This document shows positions 57,224-61,847 of a stretch of DNA of 61,847 nucleotides, piece after piece. Numbering within the stretch: position 1 is the stretch's first letter; each line of letters begins with the position of its first letter. The notes beneath the pieces are model-generated. The model did no database searches. It saw only the letters and a program-made list of their open reading frames with translations, and was not told the DNA's origin. The position numbers were made by a program, and so were the translations under genes. The stretch is taken from the NCBI GenBank assembly GCA_017881265.1, contig JADGRA010000052.1, positions 1 through 61,847 on the forward strand. Direction: 5' to 3'. The stretch comes from Myxococcaceae bacterium. GTDB taxonomy: Bacteria; Myxococcota; Myxococcia; Myxococcales; Myxococcaceae.

Positions 57224-58900
57224 ATGACCAGGGAGATTCTGCTCGGCGATGAAGCGGTGGCGCGCGGTGCCCTCGACGCCGGCATCAGCGCCGCCTACGC
57301 CTATCCGGGGACGCCGTCGACGGAGATTTTCCAGACCATCCAGGCCTACGTGAAGCAGCACCAGCTGGACGTGCGCGGCCTGTGGTCCACCAACGAGAAG
57401 GTCGCGCTCGAGGAAGCCATCGGCGTCTCGTACTGCGGCAAGCGCGCACTAGTGGCAATGAAGCACGTCGGGCTCAACGTGGCTGCCGACCCGTTCATGA
57501 ATGTCGCGGTGTCCGGAGCCTGGGGTGGTCTTGTCCTGGCGGTCGCCGACGACCCCTCGATGCACAGCTCGCAGAACGAGCAGGATTCGCGCTACTTTGC
57601 GGACTTCGCGCAGGTCCCGTGCCTCGAGCCGGCCGACCAGCAACAGGCGTACGAGATGACGCGCGAGGCGTTCGAGCTGTCCGAGAAGCTGCGCGTCCCC
57701 GTCCTGGTGCGTCTCGTGACCCGGCTTGCGCACAGCCGGGCCCTGGTCGGGCTGTCTGAGCGTCGACCGCAGAACGAGACGCACTACGTCGACGACCCGG
57801 GCCTCTTCACGCTCATCCCCTCCAACGCACGGCGCGCCTACGCGAAGCTTGTGGACAAGCAGGCAGGTTTGCAGCGTTACGCCGAGGAAAACGCGGGCAA
57901 CGTCCTGGCCCTCCGCGGCGAGGGAAAGCCGGGCATCATCGTCTGCGGCGTGGCGTGGAACTACCTGCGCGAGGCGCTGGGCGAGGCCGTTGACGGCTTC
58001 AATCTCCTTCGCGTCGGCGTGTACCCGCTGCCCGTCAAGAAGGCGCGCGCATTGCTCGACCACTCCTCGGAACTGACCATCGTCGAGGAAGGCTACCCCT
58101 TCATCGAGCGCTTCGTGAGCGCGCTGGGCCTCTTTCGAGAGAAGCCGGTGAAGGGGAAGCTGACCGGCCACGTGCCGCGCACCGGTGAGCTTTCACCGGA
58201 CGCGATTCGAAGGACGTTCGGCTTGCCGGTGGCCCCCTCCCTCGAGGTCGACCGGCTGGAAAGCCTTCTCGCCCCGCGTCCACCGCGGCTCTGCGACGGC
58301 TGTCCCCACGGTGATTCGTACCGGCTCATCAACGAGGTGGTCCAAGAGCTGGCCAAGGACACGCGCGTCATGGGTGACATCGGCTGCTACGCGCTGGGCT
58401 ACCTCAAGCCGTACCAGGCCATTCACTCGTGCGTCTGCATGGGCTCGTCCATTGGCATGGCCATTGGGGCAGCACACGCTGGCATCTCGCCGTCCCTCTG
58501 CGTCATCGGGGACGGCACTTTCACCCATTCCGGCATGGCGGGCCTCCTGGATGCCGCCCGCGAGGACGTGAATGTCAAAGTCTTCATCCTCGACAACAGC
58601 ATCGTCGCCATGACGGGGGGCCAGCCGTCGAGTCTCAGCGACGAGGCGTTGGTCGACCTGGTAGCAGGCTTGGGCGTGAAACGGCCCCACATCCGCGTCA
58701 TCACGCCGCTCGCCAACAAGAAGGCCGAGAACCTCGCCGTCGTCCGCGAGGAGCTCGCGCACGCGGGACTCTCCGTCATCATCGCGAGGCGGCCCTGCGT
58801 CGTCTACGCCAAGGAGATTAAGCAGCAACAGCGTGAGCGCGCCGCGGCCCACCACCACCACGCGGGGGACTGCGCCGACTGCACCGGGAGCTGCCCTTGA
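57224..58900 (+). CDS. iorA: Indolepyruvate:ferredoxin oxidoreductase, alpha subunit
   Basis: A 558-residue TPP-dependent subunit that decarboxylates aryl-pyruvates to aryl-acetyl-CoA. The pyrimidine-binding half has YAYPGTPSTEI and WSTNEKVALEEAIG; the pyrophosphate half has CDGCPHGDSY, GDIGCYALG, GDGTFTHSGM and LDNSIVAMTGGQ (Mg/TPP motif). Typical IorA continues with a ferredoxin domain with two [4Fe-4S] motifs. Here it stops after a His-rich linker and CADCTGSCP, so that domain is missing. iorB starts at the overlapping TTGA. Confidence 0.93.
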   Translation: MTREILLGDEAVARGALDAGISAAYAYPGTPSTEIFQTIQAYVKQHQLDVRGLWSTNEKVALEEAIGVSYCGKRALVAMKHVGLNVAADPFMNVAVSGAWGGLVLAVADDPSMHSSQNEQDSRYFADFAQVPCLEPADQQQAYEMTREAFELSEKLRVPVLVRLVTRLAHSRALVGLSERRPQNETHYVDDPGLFTLIPSNARRAYAKLVDKQAGLQRYAEENAGNVLALRGEGKPGIIVCGVAWNYLREALGEAVDGFNLLRVGVYPLPVKKARALLDHSSELTIVEEGYPFIERFVSALGLFREKPVKGKLTGHVPRTGELSPDAIRRTFGLPVAPSLEVDRLESLLAPRPPRLCDGCPHGDSYRLINEVVQELAKDTRVMGDIGCYALGYLKPYQAIHSCVCMGSSIGMAIGAAHAGISPSLCVIGDGTFTHSGMAGLLDAAREDVNVKVFILDNSIVAMTGGQPSSLSDEALVDLVAGLGVKRPHIRVITPLANKKAENLAVVREELAHAGLSVIIARRPCVVYAKEIKQQQRERAAAHHHHAGDCADCTGSCP

Positions 58901-59682
58901 AGTTCGACCTCGTGCTCTGCGGCGTCGGCGGTCAGGGCGTTCTCACCACGGCATACGTGCTCGACCATGCAGCGGTCGATGCCGGCCTGTACTTCAAACA
59001 ACCCGAAGTCCACGGCATGGCCCAGCGCGGAGGCGCGGTGTCGGCGCAGCTGCGGATTTCGGACGTGCCGGTGTCGAGCGACGTCATCTCCGACGGCGGC
59101 GCAAGCCTCATCATCTCGGTCGAGCCGATGGAGAGCCTCCGCTACCTGCAACTGCTGCGACCGGACGGGTGGATTGTCACGGACGTGACGCCGCTGAAGA
59201 ACATCGCTGACTACCCGGACCTCACCCGGCTCTACCAGACGCTCTTCAGCCTGCCGCACGTGCTGGCGGTGGACGCCTCCCGCCTTGCGGCGAAGGCCGG
59301 CGTCATGAAGGCACCCAACATCGTCGTCCTTGGTGCGGCGGCGTCCCTCTTGCCCCTGGCGGTTCCCTCCCTCGAGAAGCACATCGCCGCGCTATTTGCC
59401 GCCAAGGGGGAACGCGTGCAGACGGCGAACAGGAAGGCCTTCCGCATGGGAAGGGCCGCCAGCAGGTTCGCCGCTGCTTTGACGGAGCGGGGAGTGCCGC
59501 ACGCCCTGATGGCGCGCGTCGTGGCACGGCTCGACTTCGACGAGACGCCCGCCCCCGTGCCAGTCGTCGAGGCGTGGTCGGAGCGCCTTTTGAAGCCGGA
59601 CGGCGCCGACCTTGCAGCCCGCGTGCTCGGCTCGCACGACCTTGTGCCCCTCGACGCGCGTCTTCCTGAAGCCCTGGCCTGA
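58897..59682 (+). CDS. iorB: Indolepyruvate oxidoreductase, beta subunit
   Basis: A 261-residue subunit of the gamma-type 2-oxoacid:ferredoxin oxidoreductase fold (POR_gamma). LCGVGGQGVLTTA and PEVHGMAQRGGAVSAQLRI are the family blocks around the CoA and TPP interface. It is about 60 residues longer than the usual IorB, the extra part being a C-terminal helical domain. TTG at 58897 overlaps the iorA stop. It works with IorA and passes electrons to an acceptor that is not obvious here. Confidence 0.92.
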   Translation: MKFDLVLCGVGGQGVLTTAYVLDHAAVDAGLYFKQPEVHGMAQRGGAVSAQLRISDVPVSSDVISDGGASLIISVEPMESLRYLQLLRPDGWIVTDVTPLKNIADYPDLTRLYQTLFSLPHVLAVDASRLAAKAGVMKAPNIVVLGAAASLLPLAVPSLEKHIAALFAAKGERVQTANRKAFRMGRAASRFAAALTERGVPHALMARVVARLDFDETPAPVPVVEAWSERLLKPDGADLAARVLGSHDLVPLDARLPEALA

Positions 59683-59686
59683 CGCA

Positions 59687-61847
59687 ATGACCAAGGCCGT
59701 CGAGCTGCTCGTTTCCCTCACCGAGGCAGCGCTTGCCGCCGGCGCGTCGGTGCTGACCGAGCCCGAGGTCTACCGTGTTCTCGACGCCGCGGGGCTTGTG
59801 GTGCCCCAGCATGTCGTGCTTCCCCTGCCCTCCTCCGTGGCGGGAACGGACGCGCCTTTCCCAGACGTCCCGACGGGCCACGTGGTGCTCAAGGTCGTGT
59901 CGCGCGACATCCTCCACAAGAGTGACGTCGGGGGCGTGCGCTTCCTCGAGGGCCATGAAGTCACCCCGCATCTCGTCTCCGCCTTCGTCCAGGACGCTTC
60001 CAGGCGCTGGGCGAAGGCCCACGGGCGCCTCCCCACCGTCCAGGGTGCGCTCGTCATGAAACGCGTCGCGTTCGACGCCGCGCGTCCCAGCTCGGAAGTC
60101 ATCGTCGGGCTGCGCTTCAGCCGTGACTTCGGCTTCGTGGGGCTCATCGGCCTCGGCGGTCTCAAGGCAGAGCTCTTCGGCGCACGGCTTCCGCGTCGGG
60201 ACGCGGCCGCCCTCTTCTCGCCGACGACGCCGGCCGCAGCGATGGGGGAGCTGCGGGACACGCTGGTCTACCGAGACCTCGCGGGCCAACTGCGAGGGAG
60301 TCCGCGCAGTGTCGAGGATGCGACGTGGGAGAAGCTCCTCTCCTTCCTCTGCGAGGTCGCCCAGGTGCTGGCCCCCATCGGCGTCGAGGGGGCGCCGGCA
60401 CTCGAGGAGCTCGAGCTCAACCCAGTCCTGGTCGACCCATCCGGCCGACTGGTCGCCGTCGATGGGCTGGCGCGGGTGACCCGGGCGACGGCCGCGCCGG
60501 TCCGCCCGCCGGTCCATAAGCTGCGTGCCCTTTTCGAGCCGAAGTCCGTCTGCGTGGCCGGGGTCTCGTCGAAGGGCCTCAACATGGGCCGCATCATCCT
60601 GAGAAACCTCCTCCGGGATGGCTTTACGCAGAGCCAGCTGGTGGTGCTGAAGCCGGGCGAGCAGGAGATTGACGGCGTTCGTTGCGTGCCAGGTCCCGCC
60701 CAGTTGAGCGGCGGCGTCGACCTGGCCGTCCTCGCCGTCGCCGCGGCGGCAGTGCCAGCCCTGGTGGAAGGACTCGTCCAGACGCAGAGGGCGGAGGCCC
60801 TCATCATCGTCCCGGGCGGCATGGCGGAAACGAAAGGCGGCGCCGGGACACAAGAGGCCGTGGAAGTGACCCTCCGGCGGTCGCGCGCCACGCCGTGGGG
60901 CGGACCAGTCGTCTGTGGGCCCAACTCCATGGGGGTGCGGTCGAGCCCAGGGCACTACGACACGACGTTCATCCCCGCGCACAAGCTGCCTCCGCAGCGC
61001 GGACGCGTGCGGAACCTCGCCTTCATCAGCCAGAGCGGCGCGTTCACCATCACCCGGGGAAGCCACCTCGAGCAGCTGGTGCCCCGCTACCTGGTGAGCG
61101 CCGGCAACCAGATGGACGTGAGCGTCTCGGACTACATCACCTACGTCGCCGGCGACCCGGCGGTGCAGGTTGTCGCCGTCTACGTGGAGGGCTTCACCCC
61201 GGGAGGCGGGCTGGCCTTCCTCCACGCCGCCGAGGCCGCTCGCCGCGCCGGCAAGTGCGTCATCCTGTACAAGGGCGGACGCTCGCCCGAAGGCCAGGGA
61301 ACGGCTGCCGGCCACACCGCCGCTATTGCCGGCGACTACCGTGCCTGCTGGCACCTGGCCCGGGCGGCTGGCGTCCTGGTGGCGGAGTCCTTCTCGGACT
61401 TCGAGGGGCTGGTGCGCGTTGCGACCACGCTGGCCGGACGGCAGCCTCGCGGCCGGCGGGTGGCGTTGATGAGCAACGCTGGCTTCGAAGTCGTCAGCAT
61501 GGCGGACCACTTGCGGGGGGAGACGTATTCCCTCGAGCTCGCCGTGCTGGGGCCGCAGACACGCGAGCGCATTCGGACAGTGCTCTCACGCCACAAGCTT
61601 GAGGAGTTGGTCGACGTGAAGAACCCGCTCGACGTCACCCCGTCGGCCCCCGACGTGGCCCACCTCGAGATTGCCCGGGCCCTGCTCGAGGACGAAGCGG
61701 TGGATGCGCTGGTGATGGGAGTCGTCCCGATGTCGCCGGCCCTCGCCTCGCTCGGCACCGCGGCGGAGGAGCCGGAGACCATCGCCTCGCCGCAGAGCCT
61801 CGCGCGCACGTTGCCCCCACTCTTCGCAGCGTCGAAGAAGCCCCTGG
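59687..61847 (+). CDS. ADP-forming acyl-CoA synthetase, beta-alpha domain order, 3' end outside window
   Basis: An open frame of 720 codons to the right edge, starting with ATG 4 bp after iorB. The N-terminal 240 residues are an ATP-grasp domain (LKVVSRDILHKSDVGGV, LEELELNPVLVD). Then comes a CoA-binding domain (LRALFEPKSVCVAGVS, GPNSMGV, FISQSGAF) and a succinyl-CoA-ligase-like domain (YKGGRSPEGQ, then GHTAAIAG with the probable phospho-His). The usual fused enzyme has the CoA-binding part first and ATP-grasp last, so the order is reversed. It would convert the acyl-CoA made by IorAB to free acid with ATP formation. Confidence 0.87.
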   Translation, partial: MTKAVELLVSLTEAALAAGASVLTEPEVYRVLDAAGLVVPQHVVLPLPSSVAGTDAPFPDVPTGHVVLKVVSRDILHKSDVGGVRFLEGHEVTPHLVSAFVQDASRRWAKAHGRLPTVQGALVMKRVAFDAARPSSEVIVGLRFSRDFGFVGLIGLGGLKAELFGARLPRRDAAALFSPTTPAAAMGELRDTLVYRDLAGQLRGSPRSVEDATWEKLLSFLCEVAQVLAPIGVEGAPALEELELNPVLVDPSGRLVAVDGLARVTRATAAPVRPPVHKLRALFEPKSVCVAGVSSKGLNMGRIILRNLLRDGFTQSQLVVLKPGEQEIDGVRCVPGPAQLSGGVDLAVLAVAAAAVPALVEGLVQTQRAEALIIVPGGMAETKGGAGTQEAVEVTLRRSRATPWGGPVVCGPNSMGVRSSPGHYDTTFIPAHKLPPQRGRVRNLAFISQSGAFTITRGSHLEQLVPRYLVSAGNQMDVSVSDYITYVAGDPAVQVVAVYVEGFTPGGGLAFLHAAEAARRAGKCVILYKGGRSPEGQGTAAGHTAAIAGDYRACWHLARAAGVLVAESFSDFEGLVRVATTLAGRQPRGRRVALMSNAGFEVVSMADHLRGETYSLELAVLGPQTRERIRTVLSRHKLEELVDVKNPLDVTPSAPDVAHLEIARALLEDEAVDALVMGVVPMSPALASLGTAAEEPETIASPQSLARTLPPLFAASKKPL

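Noticed and set aside
59303-61510. A 735-codon minus-strand frame
   Set aside because: It is antisense to iorB and the acyl-CoA synthetase, whose domain motifs are unmistakable on the plus strand.

Overview
The window is GC-rich, densely packed, mostly aerobic-looking bacterial chromosome. GTG and TTG starts are common and 4-bp start/stop overlaps are the rule. The mix of a Hanks-type Ser/Thr kinase, an HD-GYP response regulator, a ClpX-type zinc-finger protein, many small lipoproteins, an unusually decorated RNase R and a heme-copper oxidase operon with accessory cytochromes suggests a myxobacterium or relative (Myxococcota). That is inference from gene content; no rRNA or species marker is present. 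I see no insertion sequence, prophage, CRISPR array or replication origin.

Layout. 1-733: end of an amidohydrolase gene. 748-9967 (minus strand): an aa3-type cytochrome c oxidase operon headed by a cupredoxin-like protein, a SCO-like protein and an outer-membrane barrel with an N-terminal haem motif, followed by two dihaem cytochromes c, two subunit III genes, subunits I, II and IV, and two membrane microproteins. 10087-14518 (minus): a TPR-like protein, RNase R and a repeat-rich protein. 14584-17437 (plus): moeA, ribA and an MBL-fold hydrolase. 17445-22589 (minus): lpdA, lipA, an E2 acyltransferase, a zinc-finger protein and a lipB-NUDIX fusion, forming a lipoate synthesis and use cluster. 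22685-27170: thiO, an HD-GYP regulator, and thiC behind a TPP riboswitch. 27312-29532: a metallopeptidase and an ATP-grasp ligase as a pair. 29676-39003: mixed genes, including a kinase, a DUF1684 protein, a frameshifted MocR-type regulator, a DEAD-box helicase, an orphan ABC binding protein and a secreted amidohydrolase. 39238-50028 (plus): a six-gene operon of LytS-type kinase, LytTR regulator, TolC, adaptor and two RND pumps. 50030-56901: a lipase-like hydrolase, phosphofructokinase, small proteins, rtcB next to tRNA-Thr, and DoxX. 57224-61847: iorA, iorB and a domain-permuted ADP-forming acyl-CoA synthetase that runs off the end.

How the genes work together. The most interesting block is 748-9967. 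Its content (outer-membrane cytochrome-porin, periplasmic cytochromes, blue-copper-like protein, aa3 oxidase) parallels the rus operon that carries electrons from outside the cell to oxygen in acidophilic iron oxidisers. This is an architectural analogy, and the electron donor is unknown. The lipoate cluster supplies and uses lipoyl cofactors, and thiO and thiC both serve thiamine, the cofactor of 2-oxoacid dehydrogenases and of IorA. IorAB plus the acyl-CoA synthetase would convert aryl-pyruvates to aryl-acetates with ATP gain.
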